The notes under the pieces are model-generated. The model searched no databases. It was not told where the DNA came from and saw nothing but the letters and a program-made list of their open reading frames with translations. A DNA stretch of 64,000 bases from WHSW01 sp963740055 (GTDB taxonomy: Bacteria > Actinomycetota > Thermoleophilia > Solirubrobacterales > 70-9), in the NCBI GenBank assembly GCA_963740055.1, contig CAVUCL010000002.1, positions 1 through 64,000 on the forward strand, read 5' to 3'. Below are positions 28,115-36,198 of this stretch, in pieces (the first letter of the stretch is position 1; each line of letters opens with the position of its first letter). Both the position numbers and the translations under genes were made by a program.

Positions 28115-29926
28115 TTGAGCGACACGACGACCGCCGCCGAGGCCCCGACGAAGAACGCGAAGCTCTCCGCCTGGGTGGAGAAGGTCGCCGAGCTGACCCA
28201 GCCCGACTCGATCCACTGGTGCGACGGGTCGGCCGAGGAGTACGACCGACTGTGTCAGGAGCTGGTCGACGCGGGGACGTTCGAGAAGCTCTCCGACGCG
28301 AAGCGGCCGAACTCATATCTCGCCCGCTCCGACCCCGGCGACGTCGCCCGGGTCGAGGATCGCACGTTCATCTGCTCCGAGCGCGAGCAGGACGCCGGTC
28401 CGACCAACAACTGGCGCGACCCGGGCGAGATGCGCGAGATGCTCGACGACCTCTTCCGCGGGGCGATGAAGGGCCGGACGATGTACGTGGTCCCGTTCTC
28501 GATGGGCCCGCTCGGTTCGCCGATCGCCCACGTCGGCGTCCAGCTCACCGACTCTCCCTACGTCGCGGTCTCGATGCGGATCATGACCCGGATGGGCGAC
28601 GGCGCGCTCGAGGCGATGGGCGCCGACGGCGAGTTCGTCCCCTGCCTGCACACGGTCGGGATGCCGCTCGCCGAAGGGGAGGAGGACGTGCCGTGGCCGT
28701 GCGACGCGACCAACAAGTACATCGTCCACTACCCCGAGACCCGCGAGATCTGGTCATACGGCTCCGGCTACGGCGGCAACGCGCTGCTCGGAAAGAAGTG
28801 CTTCGCGCTGCGGATCGCCTCGGCGATGGCGCGCGACGAGGGCTGGATGGCCGAGCACATGCTGATCCTCAAGCTCACCTCGCCCGAGGGACAGGTCAAG
28901 TACGTGACCGGCGCCTTCCCCTCTGCATGCGGCAAGACCAACCTCGCGATGCTGGTCCCGACGCTCGAGGGCTGGACGGTCGAGACGGTCGGCGACGACA
29001 TCGCCTGGATGAAGTTCGGCTCCGACGGCCGCCTGTACGCGGTCAACCCGGAGGCCGGCTTCTTCGGCGTCGCCCCCAACACGTCTCACAAGACGAACCC
29101 GAACGCGATGGACACGATCGAGCGCAACTCGATCTTCACCAATTGCGCGCTCACCGACGACGGCGACATCTGGTGGGAGGGGATGACCGGCGAGCCGCCC
29201 GCGCACGCGATCGACTGGAAGGGCAACGACTGGACGCCCGACTCCGAGGAGCCGGCCGCGCACCCGAACGCGCGCTTCACCACCCCGGCGGCCCAGTGTC
29301 CGTCGATCGCCTCCGAGTGGGAGGACCCGGCCGGCGTCCCGATCGACGCGTTTCTGTTCGGCGGTCGGCGGGCGACCGTCGTGCCGCTCGTCAGCGAGGC
29401 ATTCGACTGGGACCACGGCGTCTTCCTCGGCGCGACGATGTCCTCGGAGACGACCGCCGCGGCGGCGGGGGAGGTCGGCAAGCTGCGCTTCGACCCGATG
29501 GCGATGCTGCCGTTCTGTGGCTACGACATGGCCGCCTACTTCGGACACTGGCTCGAGCTCGGCCGCGCGCATGCGAACGAGATGCCGCGGGTGTTCGTCG
29601 TCAACTGGTTTCGAAAGGACGATGAGGGCAGGTTCCTGTGGCCGGGCTTCGGCGAGAACAGCCGCGTGCTCGAGTGGGTCTTCCGCCGCTGCGAGGGCGA
29701 GGGAGAGGCGGTCGAGACGCCGATCGGACTGGTCCCCGCCGCGGGGGAGATCGACCTCGACGGGCTCGAGATCTCCGAGCAGGCGATGGGCGAGCTGCTC
29801 ACCGTCGACGCGGAGCAGGTCCGCGACCAGCTGCCGCAGGTCGAGGAGTTCCTGGCGCAGTTCGGCGATCGGCTCCCGGACGAGATCGGGCGCCAGCTCG
29901 AGGCGCTGAAGCGGCGCCTGGACTGA
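28115..29926 (+). CDS. pckG: Phosphoenolpyruvate carboxykinase (GTP)
   Basis: 603 residues from TTG 28115, which has AGGAG 12 bases upstream and gives the family's normal length; no ATG is available in frame. The kinase-1a loop is FPSACGKTNLAML with the reactive Cys of the GTP class, kinase-2 is VGDDIAWM, and the substrate Arg/Lys segment reads RIMTRMG. It converts oxaloacetate and GTP to PEP and is the committed step of gluconeogenesis from C4 acids, which fits the acetate-assimilation genes in the window. Single gene; divergent from the GlsB-type protein. Confidence 0.95.
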   Translation: MSDTTTAAEAPTKNAKLSAWVEKVAELTQPDSIHWCDGSAEEYDRLCQELVDAGTFEKLSDAKRPNSYLARSDPGDVARVEDRTFICSEREQDAGPTNNWRDPGEMREMLDDLFRGAMKGRTMYVVPFSMGPLGSPIAHVGVQLTDSPYVAVSMRIMTRMGDGALEAMGADGEFVPCLHTVGMPLAEGEEDVPWPCDATNKYIVHYPETREIWSYGSGYGGNALLGKKCFALRIASAMARDEGWMAEHMLILKLTSPEGQVKYVTGAFPSACGKTNLAMLVPTLEGWTVETVGDDIAWMKFGSDGRLYAVNPEAGFFGVAPNTSHKTNPNAMDTIERNSIFTNCALTDDGDIWWEGMTGEPPAHAIDWKGNDWTPDSEEPAAHPNARFTTPAAQCPSIASEWEDPAGVPIDAFLFGGRRATVVPLVSEAFDWDHGVFLGATMSSETTAAAAGEVGKLRFDPMAMLPFCGYDMAAYFGHWLELGRAHANEMPRVFVVNWFRKDDEGRFLWPGFGENSRVLEWVFRRCEGEGEAVETPIGLVPAAGEIDLDGLEISEQAMGELLTVDAEQVRDQLPQVEEFLAQFGDRLPDEIGRQLEALKRRLD

Positions 29927-29973
29927 CGCGCGGGACTCTCATCGTCCTCTAATTGCGGCTCCGTAGAACCCCG

Positions 29974-29993
29974 GTTCGTGATCAACTACGAAC
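29974..29993. promoter_or_regulatory. Inverted repeat before the PepSY gene
   Basis: GTTCGT at 29974-29979 and ACGAAC at 29988-29993 are perfect 6-base arms around an 8-base spacer, and a second smaller repeat (GAACC-CC-GGTTC) overlaps its left end. It lies between PEPCK and the PepSY gene and could be an operator or weak hairpin. No regulator can be assigned. Confidence 0.3.
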
Positions 29994-30011
29994 AAGTACG
30001 GAGGTAACGAG

Positions 30012-30338
30012 ATGACGAAGCGACGCAAGGTCCTGATCGTGGGCGCCTCGGCGCTCGCCCTGGCCGCGGGTGGCGCGGGCGTGGCGATGGCGACCGGCGG
30101 CGACGACGACGCGACCGAGAAGCCGATCGAGGGCTCGGCGCTCGAGCAGGCAAGCGATGCCGCGCTCGCCCATACCGGCGAGGGCTCGGTGACCGAGACC
30201 GAGGTCGGCGACGAGGAGAGCTATTACGAGGTCGAGGTGACCCTCGACGACGGCAGCCAGGTCGACGTGCAGCTCGACCGCGACTTCGCCGTGGTCGGCG
30301 ACGAGGCCGACTCGGAGGACGAGGCCGGCGACGAGTAG
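30012..30338 (+). CDS. PepSY-domain secreted or membrane-anchored protein
   Basis: 108 residues. A signal peptide or anchor (VLIVGASALALAAGGAGVAMA) is followed by an acidic linker and one PepSY domain: SALEQASDAALAHTGEGSV, TETEVGDEESYYEVEVTLDD and QVDVQLDRDFAVVG. The last 15 residues are Asp/Glu-only in character. PepSY domains occur in extracellular protease inhibitors and propeptides, but single small ones have no defined activity. ATG 30012 has a strong GGAGGT site. The very acidic tail may bind cations. Confidence 0.75.
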   Translation: MTKRRKVLIVGASALALAAGGAGVAMATGGDDDATEKPIEGSALEQASDAALAHTGEGSVTETEVGDEESYYEVEVTLDDGSQVDVQLDRDFAVVGDEADSEDEAGDE

Positions 30339-30352
30339 CTCGTCTGTGCGCC

Positions 30353-30387
30353 TATAGCGGATCCGCGATGATCGCGGATCCGCTATA
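30353..30387. promoter_or_regulatory. Perfect 35-bp palindrome: operator of the XRE/nucleotidyltransferase pair
   Basis: Arms TATAGCGGATCCGCGAT (30353-30369) and its exact complement (30371-30387) surround a single G. The right arm ends in TATA, forming a -10 hexamer TATATT at 30384-30389. With ATG at 30396 that predicts transcription starting at or next to the start codon, a leaderless message. A dimeric HTH protein bound here would cover the promoter, as with antitoxin autoregulation. Confidence 0.75.
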
Positions 30388-30395
30388 TTTGGCGC

Positions 30396-30719
30396 ATGGC
30401 GACCACACCGGGCGAGCTGCTGCGTGACGCGCGACGCCGGCGCGGACTGAGCCAGTCACGGCTTGCGATTCGCGCCGGGACGACCCAGTCGGCGAACTCG
30501 CGGATCGAGGGCGACCACGTCTCGCCGACGATCGAGACCCTGAGCGGGCTCCTGCGGCTGCTCGGCGAGGACCTCGTGATCGATGCGGTCGACCGCGACT
30601 CGGGGGTCGACCGCGAACTCAATCGCCGCAACCTCGGCTACGCCCCGGGCGAACGGGTCAGCCGCGGCCTCGCGTTCGCCGAGCTGGTCCGCCGCAACCG
30701 CGGCAAGGCCGCGGCTTGA
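30396..30719 (+). CDS. XRE-family HTH protein, probable antitoxin/repressor
   Basis: 107 residues. A helix-turn-helix occupies 5-60: LLRDARRRRGLSQSRLAIRAG, TTQSANSRIEGDHVSPTIET and LSGLLRLLGEDL. The recognition helix has the usual Q-S-x-x-S-R-I-E pattern. The C-terminal 45 residues are a charged segment (NRRNLGYAPGERVSRGLAF) that could bind the partner. ATG at 30396 is probably leaderless. Its stop overlaps the start of the nucleotidyltransferase gene by 4 bases. The order HTH then NTase, with a strong palindrome upstream, is that of AbiE/MenT-like type IV toxin-antitoxin loci. This is inference from layout. Confidence 0.8.
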   Translation: MATTPGELLRDARRRRGLSQSRLAIRAGTTQSANSRIEGDHVSPTIETLSGLLRLLGEDLVIDAVDRDSGVDRELNRRNLGYAPGERVSRGLAFAELVRRNRGKAAA

Positions 30720-31249
30720 CCGCGCTCGGCGGTGCGCCTCCCGACCTTCCCATCCGTCCGGGTCCGATCTTCGCGGTCCTCAAGCGCCACCAGGTCGACT
30801 TCGTCGTCGTCGGCGGTCTCGCGGGCAGCGCCCACGGCTCGTCGTATCCGACCTACGACCTCGACGTCGCCTATTCGCGGGACGCGGGAAACCTCGAGCG
30901 AATGGCGGCGGCGCTGCGCGAGCTCGAGGTGAAGCTGACGAACGCGCCGGCGGACCTCCCGTTCCAGATCGACGCGACGAGCCTCGCGAACGGCGCCAAC
31001 TTCACCTTCGACACCCCGCTCGGGCGGTTCGACATCCTCGGCCACCTGCCCGGGATCGGCTCCTACGAGGCGCTCGCCGATGCGGCCGTGGCGACGGAGC
31101 TCGAGGGGGAGCTGGTCCCGGTCGCATCGATCGACCACCTGATCTCGATGAAACGGGCCGCGGGCCGGCCCAAGGATGAGCTCATGCTCGACGAATACAT
31201 CGTGATCGCCGATGAGCAGGGGCGCGTGGACGCCGATCAGAGCTCGTAG
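30716..31249 (+). CDS. Nucleotidyltransferase-fold protein, candidate toxin (AbiEii/MenT-like)
   Basis: 177 residues from TTG 30716 (TTGA overlap with the HTH stop). The core VVGGLAGSAHGSSYPTYDLD has the GG..A...HG....T.DLD signature of minimal nucleotidyltransferases, with Asp residues for metal. A second acidic site is plausible in LGRFDILGHL, and a C-terminal helix SIDHLISMKRAAGRPKDELM matches the usual end of DUF6036/AbiEii-like proteins. Family members transfer nucleotides to tRNA or protein and can be toxic, but many are of unknown role. Its last 13 bases overlap the end of the opposing malyl-CoA lyase gene. Confidence 0.75.
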   Translation: MTALGGAPPDLPIRPGPIFAVLKRHQVDFVVVGGLAGSAHGSSYPTYDLDVAYSRDAGNLERMAAALRELEVKLTNAPADLPFQIDATSLANGANFTFDTPLGRFDILGHLPGIGSYEALADAAVATELEGELVPVASIDHLISMKRAAGRPKDELMLDEYIVIADEQGRVDADQSS

Positions 31250-32286
31250 GCGGCGGCGAGCTCCGGGTCGCGGCTGGCGAGCATCTCGGCGAGCTCGACC
31301 ATCACCTTGCACTGCTTCCAGGTCGCGTCGTCCTGCATCTTGCCGTCGATCATGTGCACTCCGCGCCCGTCGGGGATCGCCTCGATCACCTTCTTCGCGA
31401 ACCGGACCTCCTCCGGGTCGGGGCTGAAGACCTTCTTCGCGATCTCGATCTGGACCGGGTGCAGCGACCAGGCGCCGACGCAGCCGAGCAGGAAGGCGGC
31501 GCGGAACTGCGCCTCGCAGCCCTGCACGTCCTTGATGTCCCCGTAGGGGCCGTAGAAGGGCAGGATCCCCGCCGATGCGCAGGCGTCGACCATGCGCGCG
31601 ATCGAGTAGTGCCACGGGTCCTGCTGGGCGGTCGCCCGCGGCGCCTCCGGATCGTCGGGATCGGGGTCGTTGATCACCAGGTAGCCGGGATGCCCGCCGC
31701 CGACCCGGGTCGTCTTCATCCGCCGCGAGGCGGCGAGGTCGGCGGGCCCGAAGCTCATCCCCTGCATGCGCGGGCTCGCGGTCGCGATCTGCTCGAGGTT
31801 GACCACGCCCTGGGCGGTCTCGAGGATCGCGTGGACGCCGATCGGGCGCTCGAGCTTCGCCCGCGCCTCGAGCTGGGCGAGGAGGCGGTCGACGTAGTGG
31901 ATGTCCCAGGCGCCCTCGACCTTGGGCACCATGATCACCTCGAGCACGTCGCCGATCTCGGTCACCAGGGTGGTCAGGTCGTCGAGCACCCACGGGCTCG
32001 AGAGGTCGTTGACCCTGGTCCAGAGCGCGGCGTCGCCGAAGTCGGTCTGCTTCGCGACCTTTACCAGGCCCGCGCGCGCCGCCTCCTTGTTGTCGACCGA
32101 GACCGCGTCCTCGAGGTTGCCGAGCAGGATGTCGGCCTGCTTCGCCATCTCCGGGACCTTGGCCGCCATCTTTTCGTTCGAGGCGTCGAAGAAGTGGATC
32201 ATCCGCGAGGGCTTGATCGGCAGCTCGAGCACCGGATCGGGCGCTCCGATGGCGAGCGGCTTGAAGAAGTCACGGGGGTTGCGCAA
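31237..32286 (-). CDS. mcl: CoA ester lyase of the malyl-CoA/beta-methylmalyl-CoA lyase family
   Basis: 349 residues of the HpcH/HpaI-CitE TIM-barrel family. Signatures are LLGNLEDAVSVDNKEAAR, the metal-binding HAILETAQGVVNLEQIA, ASPRMQGMSFGPADLAASRR and a W-S-L-H-P-VQIE segment near the C-terminus. TTG start at 32286 has AGGAGA upstream. It is the right length and type for Mcl, which in the ethylmalonyl-CoA pathway splits beta-methylmalyl-CoA into glyoxylate and propionyl-CoA, and joins or splits malyl-CoA. Other pathway genes lie at 37.0, 41.4 and 47.2 kb. Citrate lyase beta is less likely, since no partner subunits are present. Confidence 0.85.
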   Translation of the reverse strand: MRNPRDFFKPLAIGAPDPVLELPIKPSRMIHFFDASNEKMAAKVPEMAKQADILLGNLEDAVSVDNKEAARAGLVKVAKQTDFGDAALWTRVNDLSSPWVLDDLTTLVTEIGDVLEVIMVPKVEGAWDIHYVDRLLAQLEARAKLERPIGVHAILETAQGVVNLEQIATASPRMQGMSFGPADLAASRRMKTTRVGGGHPGYLVINDPDPDDPEAPRATAQQDPWHYSIARMVDACASAGILPFYGPYGDIKDVQGCEAQFRAAFLLGCVGAWSLHPVQIEIAKKVFSPDPEEVRFAKKVIEAIPDGRGVHMIDGKMQDDATWKQCKVMVELAEMLASRDPELAAAYEL

Positions 32287-32333
32287 GTCTCGTCTCCTGG
32301 GTTCGGGGGTCGGCGGAACGCTAGCGTGAGCCC

Positions 32334-32783
32334 ATGGAGTTCGAGGTCAGAGCGGCGCGCCCCGGCGAGGAGACGACGGTCGCGAAGCTCTACGAGTGGC
32401 TGTTCGCGCCCCCCGGCTCGAAGCCCGACGCCTGGGACGAGCGCCGCGCCACCGTCGCCCTCAGCGAGGCGATCGAATCGCACGACGCAGTCGTGTTGGT
32501 CGCCGAAGCGGGTGGAAGCTTGATCGGCTTTTGCAGCGCCTATCAGGACCTGCACTCGGTTCGGTTCGGCTATCGCGCCTGGGTCGAGGACCTCGCGGTC
32601 GACCCGCAGCGGCGCTCGCTCGGGGTCGGCAAGGCGCTGCTCGACGCGGCCAAGGCGTGGGCGCGCGAGCGTGGCGCGACCCACCTCGAGCTCGACTCCG
32701 CCGAGGCGCGAACCGATGCGCATCGCTTCTACGCCCGCGAGGGCGCCGCCTATCGTTCGATCTGCTTCGGCTGGCCGCTGTAG
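32334..32783 (+). CDS. GNAT-family N-acetyltransferase
   Basis: 149 residues, one GNAT fold. The acetyl-CoA-binding motif A is EDLAVDPQRRSLGVGKALLD, followed by ATHLELDSAEARTDAHRFYA and a YRSICFGWPL end. The substrate is unknown. ATG 32334. It is divergent from the malyl-CoA lyase gene by 47 bases. Confidence 0.85.
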   Translation: MEFEVRAARPGEETTVAKLYEWLFAPPGSKPDAWDERRATVALSEAIESHDAVVLVAEAGGSLIGFCSAYQDLHSVRFGYRAWVEDLAVDPQRRSLGVGKALLDAAKAWARERGATHLELDSAEARTDAHRFYAREGAAYRSICFGWPL

Positions 32784-32866
32784 CCCCCATGTCCGTATCG
32801 ACCTCTACGCTGCGACGCCTGCCGGGGCCCCGATCGCCTCGCCGCCGACAACGACGAAGGGAAACG

Positions 32867-33376
32867 ATGAGACTGATCAAGCGAAGCGCGCTCACCGCGA
32901 TTGCGGCCGCGGCCCTGCTCGCCGCCGGCTGTGGCGGCGACGACGAGGACTCCGGCGGCGAGCCGCTCAGCCCGGAGGCCTACGGGAGCGAGCTGACCGC
33001 GATCCTGACCCCGGTCGGGCCCGAGCTGCAGCAGATCGGCAGCGAGATCTCGCAGCTCGAGGACTCGCAGACCGACGAGATCGCCGCCGGGCTCGAGGAG
33101 ACCGAGGGGGTGCTCGAGGACGCCGCGTCCGAGATCGAGGCGCTTGAGCCGCCGGAGGACCTGGCGGAGACCCAGGACGAGCTCGTCGGCGCGATCGACA
33201 CCTTCATCGGCGCCACCGCCGACTTCCGCGAAGCGGCCGGCGACGGGGTCGAGCAGGAGGAGGCGACCACCTTCCAGGAGGCCGGCGCCCAGTTCCAGAC
33301 CGACCTCCAGGGCGTCGTCACCGATCTCCAGGGCGCCGGGGTCGAGCTCGGCGAGGCTCCGCCCGAGGCGCAGTAA
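32867..33376 (+). CDS. Putative lipoprotein with acidic helical repeats
   Basis: 169 residues. LLAAGCGGDDEDSGG is a clear lipobox with Cys near residue 22, preceded by a 20-residue hydrophobic signal. The mature part is almost all helix with heptad character (SELTAILTPVGPELQQIGSE, EIAAGLEETEGVLEDAASEIE, LAETQDELVGAIDTFI), very acidic and without Cys. ATG 32867 with GAAGGGA upstream. Anchored to the outer face of the membrane; function not recognised. Similar anionic helical lipoproteins are common in Thermoleophilia. Confidence 0.8.
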   Translation: MRLIKRSALTAIAAAALLAAGCGGDDEDSGGEPLSPEAYGSELTAILTPVGPELQQIGSEISQLEDSQTDEIAAGLEETEGVLEDAASEIEALEPPEDLAETQDELVGAIDTFIGATADFREAAGDGVEQEEATTFQEAGAQFQTDLQGVVTDLQGAGVELGEAPPEAQ

Positions 33377-33399
33377 CCGCGGGCGATTAGGCTGGGGCG

Positions 33400-34500
33400 A
33401 TGGCCGGCCGCATCGTCCTCTTCGGCGCCACCGGGTACACCGGGCGACTCACCGCGCAGGCCCTGGTGGCGCGCGGCGAGCGTCCCCTGCTCGCCGGGCG
33501 CAGCGCCGAGCGCCTCGTCGCGATGGCGGCTGAGCTGGGCGAGCTAGAGACGGCGGTCGCGGACGTCGGCGATCCGGCTTCGGTGCGCGCCCTGCTCGAG
33601 CCGGGCGACGTGATCGTGGCCACGGTGGGGCCGTTCGCGCGCTGGGGCGACCCCGCGGTCGAGGCGGCGATCGACGCCGGCGCCTCGTACATCGACTCGA
33701 CCGGCGAGCCGGCGTTCATCCGCCGCGTGTTCGAGCGCTTCGGGCCTGCCGCCGAGCGGGCCGGCGCCGGGCTGGTGACCGCGTTCGGCTACGACTGGGT
33801 CCCCGGCAACCTGGCCGCCGCGCTCGCGCTTCGCGAGGCGGGCCAGGCGGCGACCCGGGTCGACGTCGGCTACTTCGCCACCGGCGGGAGCGGCGGGATG
33901 AGCGGCGGCACCCGCGCCTCGCTGGCGGGCGCGATCGTCGAGCCCGCGTTCGCGTGGCGCGACGGCGAGCTGCGGACCGAGCGCGGCGCCGCACGGGTGC
34001 GCGAGTTCGAGGCCGCCGGGCGCGAGCGGCCCGCGGTCTCGGTCGGCTCCTCCGAGCATCTGACCCTCCCCCGGCTGCACCCCGGGCTGCGTGAGGTCAA
34101 CGCCTATCTGGGCTGGTTCGGCTCCGCCTCGCGGGGGATGCAGGCGTTCTCGGCGGTCAACTCAGCGATCACCCGGGTGCCAGGCGCCAAGCGGGCGATC
34201 GGGGCGCTCTCCGCGCGCTTCGTCCCCGGGTCGACCGGCGGGCCGGACGCCGAGGCGCGCGCCCAGACCGGCTCGGCGGTGGTCGCGATCGCCTACGACG
34301 CCGGTGGCCGTGAGCTCGCCACGGTCGAGGTCCGCGGCGTCAACGGCTACGACTTCACCGGCCGGATCCTCGCCTGGGGAGCGTCGCATGCGGCGGCCGA
34401 GGGGCTCGCCGGAGCCGGCGCGCTCGGGCCGGCGGAGGCGTTCGGAGTCGACCGGCTCGAGGCCGGCTGCGCGGAGGCCGGGATCGAGCGCGCTTCCTAG
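33400..34500 (+). CDS. Saccharopine dehydrogenase-like / trans-enoyl reductase-like oxidoreductase
   Basis: 366 residues. The N-terminal Rossmann domain begins IVLFGATGYTGRLTAQALVA with GATGYTG as dinucleotide-binding loop, then LAGRSAERL and GDVIVATVGPFARWGDPAVEA, and the segment GASYIDSTGEPAF. This is the saccharopine dehydrogenase NADP-binding family, which includes mycobacterial trans-acting enoyl reductases of lipid synthesis; the lack of a true saccharopine reductase C-terminal domain favours a role of that type. ATG 33400. Substrate unknown. Confidence 0.8.
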   Translation: MAGRIVLFGATGYTGRLTAQALVARGERPLLAGRSAERLVAMAAELGELETAVADVGDPASVRALLEPGDVIVATVGPFARWGDPAVEAAIDAGASYIDSTGEPAFIRRVFERFGPAAERAGAGLVTAFGYDWVPGNLAAALALREAGQAATRVDVGYFATGGSGGMSGGTRASLAGAIVEPAFAWRDGELRTERGAARVREFEAAGRERPAVSVGSSEHLTLPRLHPGLREVNAYLGWFGSASRGMQAFSAVNSAITRVPGAKRAIGALSARFVPGSTGGPDAEARAQTGSAVVAIAYDAGGRELATVEVRGVNGYDFTGRILAWGASHAAAEGLAGAGALGPAEAFGVDRLEAGCAEAGIERAS

Positions 34501-34505
34501 CGGCG

Positions 34506-34988
34506 TCAGGCGCGAGCGGACGCGAACGCGATCTCGCGGTCGAGGTGAAACTCGACCCGGGTCAGCCGCTCCGCGGTGAACTTCCACACGGCGGCGCTCG
34601 GCTGGACGATCTCGAGCTCGGAGTGGCGGGAGGTGCCCGACTGCACCCCGAGGACGACCACGTTCTCGCCCACCTCCTCGACCGACTCGACCTGAAACCG
34701 GATCCGTGCGAACGCGTCGAGCCAGTCGTGCCATGCCTGGCGCAGCCCCTCGAGGCCTTCGTAGGTCGCCTCGAAATGGACGCCGCCGTTCATCACCCCG
34801 ACCACGTCGTCGTCGGCGAAGGTCGCGACCGCGGCCACCATGCGGTCGACGAGCGCCGCGTCGACCTCGACCTGATCGGCCGAGAACACCGCCGCCAGAG
34901 CCGCCATCAGGCGCTCGGCGTTCGAGGGACGAGCGGTATCCTCCGGCACCCGAAACAGTTCAGCAGACCGCGACAGAGCAGGAGCCAT
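34506..34988 (-). CDS. SnoaL/NTF2-like fold protein
   Basis: Up to 160 residues. The cone-shaped alpha+beta fold is suggested by RMVAAVATFADDDVVGVMNG, EATYEGLEGLRQAWHDWLDAF, FQVESVEEVGENVVVLGVQ and the final strand pair RLTRVEFHLDREIAF. Members act as polyketide cyclases, isomerases or small ligand sensors, and no specific role can be given. The frame begins at ATG 34988, overlapping the ATG of the divergent acyl-CoA dehydrogenase gene (CATG), but without a ribosome site. ATG 34907 is equally possible and would remove a 27-residue extension. Confidence 0.7.
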   Translation of the reverse strand: MAPALSRSAELFRVPEDTARPSNAERLMAALAAVFSADQVEVDAALVDRMVAAVATFADDDVVGVMNGGVHFEATYEGLEGLRQAWHDWLDAFARIRFQVESVEEVGENVVVLGVQSGTSRHSELEIVQPSAAVWKFTAERLTRVEFHLDREIAFASARA

Positions 34989-36198
34989 GGCCGTAGCTAC
35001 CGCGACCCATCAGGATCTGACCGACGACCAGCAGGCGATCGTCGAGATGGTCCGCAACTTCGTCGACAAGGAGATCCTCCCGGTCGCCGAGAAGTACGAC
35101 CACGCAGACGAGTTCCCGGAGCCGATCGTCGAGCAGATGAAGGAGCTCGGCCTGTTCGGGGTCACGATTCCCGAGGAGCACGGCGGCATGGGCCTCGACC
35201 TGTCGACCTACACGCTGATCGTCGAGGAGCTCTCGCGCGGCTGGATCTCGATCTCGGGCGTCGTCAACACCCACTTCATCGGCTCCTACCTGCTGATGAA
35301 GTTCGGCACCGACGAGCAGCGCGACCACTTCCTGCCGAAGATGGCGACGGGGGAGATCCGCGCCGCGTTCTCCCTCTCCGAGCCCGAGGTCGGCTCCGAT
35401 GTCCAGGGGATCAAGTCGACCGCGAAGCGCGGCGACGACGGGGTCTGGGAGCTCAACGGGCAGAAGATGTGGGTCACCAACGGGCTCGGTTCCGGGGTCG
35501 TCTTCGTGCTCATGAAGACCGATCCCAAGGCCGACCCCCCGTACAAGGGGATGACCTGCTTCATCACCGAGAAGGAGCCCTGGAAGGAGAACAACGAGGG
35601 CGACTTCGCCGGGCTCGATGTGCCGCCGAAGATCCAGAAGATGGGCTACAAGGGAGTCGAGTCGACCGAGCTCGTCTACAACGGCTACCGCTGCCCGGAG
35701 GGGCGCATCCTCGGTGGCGCCGACGGGGTCGGCGAGGGCTTTCGCCAGATGATGGACGCGCTCGAGGTCGGGCGGGTGAACGTCGCCGCGCGTGGGGTCG
35801 GGATCGCGCAGCGCGCGCTCGAGCTCGCGCTGCGCTACTCGCAGGAGCGAAAGACGTTCGGCAAGCCGATCGCCGAGCACCAGGCGATCCAGTTCAAGCT
35901 CGCCGAGATGGCGACCAAGGTCGAGGCCGCGCGGCTGCTGACCCGCAAGGCGGCGGCGATGAAGGACGCGGGCGAGCGCTCCGACCTCGAGGCCGGGATG
36001 GCGAAGCTGTTCGCCTCGGAGGCGGGCAAGGAGTGCGTCGAGGAGGCGTTTCGCATCCACGGCGGCTACGGCTACTCGAAGGAGTACGAGATCGAGCGGC
36101 TCTACCGCGACGCGCCCCTGCTGTTGATCGGCGAGGGCACCTCCGAGATCCAGAAGATGGTGATCGGAAAGAAGCTGCTCGCGCGCAACAAGGCCTGA
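34987..36198 (+). CDS. Acyl-CoA dehydrogenase
   Basis: 403 residues. The FAD domain has AAFSLSEPEVGSDVQGIKST and KMWVTNG; the C-terminal helical domain has QERKTFGKPIAEHQAIQF, FRIHGGYGYSKEYEIERLYRD and APLLLIGEGTSEIQ, where Glu of GEGTSEIQ is the catalytic base. It oxidises an acyl-CoA with ETF as acceptor. AGCAGGAGCC precedes ATG 34987. It is followed, with a 1-base overlap, by two SCP2-like small genes. Because malyl-CoA lyase, MaoC and ethylmalonyl-CoA mutase genes are close, methylsuccinyl-CoA dehydrogenase is a reasonable guess, but the sequence alone does not distinguish it from short-chain acyl-CoA dehydrogenases. Confidence 0.88.
   Translation: MAVATATHQDLTDDQQAIVEMVRNFVDKEILPVAEKYDHADEFPEPIVEQMKELGLFGVTIPEEHGGMGLDLSTYTLIVEELSRGWISISGVVNTHFIGSYLLMKFGTDEQRDHFLPKMATGEIRAAFSLSEPEVGSDVQGIKSTAKRGDDGVWELNGQKMWVTNGLGSGVVFVLMKTDPKADPPYKGMTCFITEKEPWKENNEGDFAGLDVPPKIQKMGYKGVESTELVYNGYRCPEGRILGGADGVGEGFRQMMDALEVGRVNVAARGVGIAQRALELALRYSQERKTFGKPIAEHQAIQFKLAEMATKVEAARLLTRKAAAMKDAGERSDLEAGMAKLFASEAGKECVEEAFRIHGGYGYSKEYEIERLYRDAPLLLIGEGTSEIQKMVIGKKLLARNKA

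Noticed and set aside
30638..31993. 451-codon reverse frame
   Set aside because: Antisense of the NTase and a wrong frame of the malyl-CoA lyase gene.
35000..36198. Naming the acyl-CoA dehydrogenase as methylsuccinyl-CoA dehydrogenase outright
   Set aside because: The context fits, but the residues that set specificity cannot be read with confidence, so it stays a suggestion.
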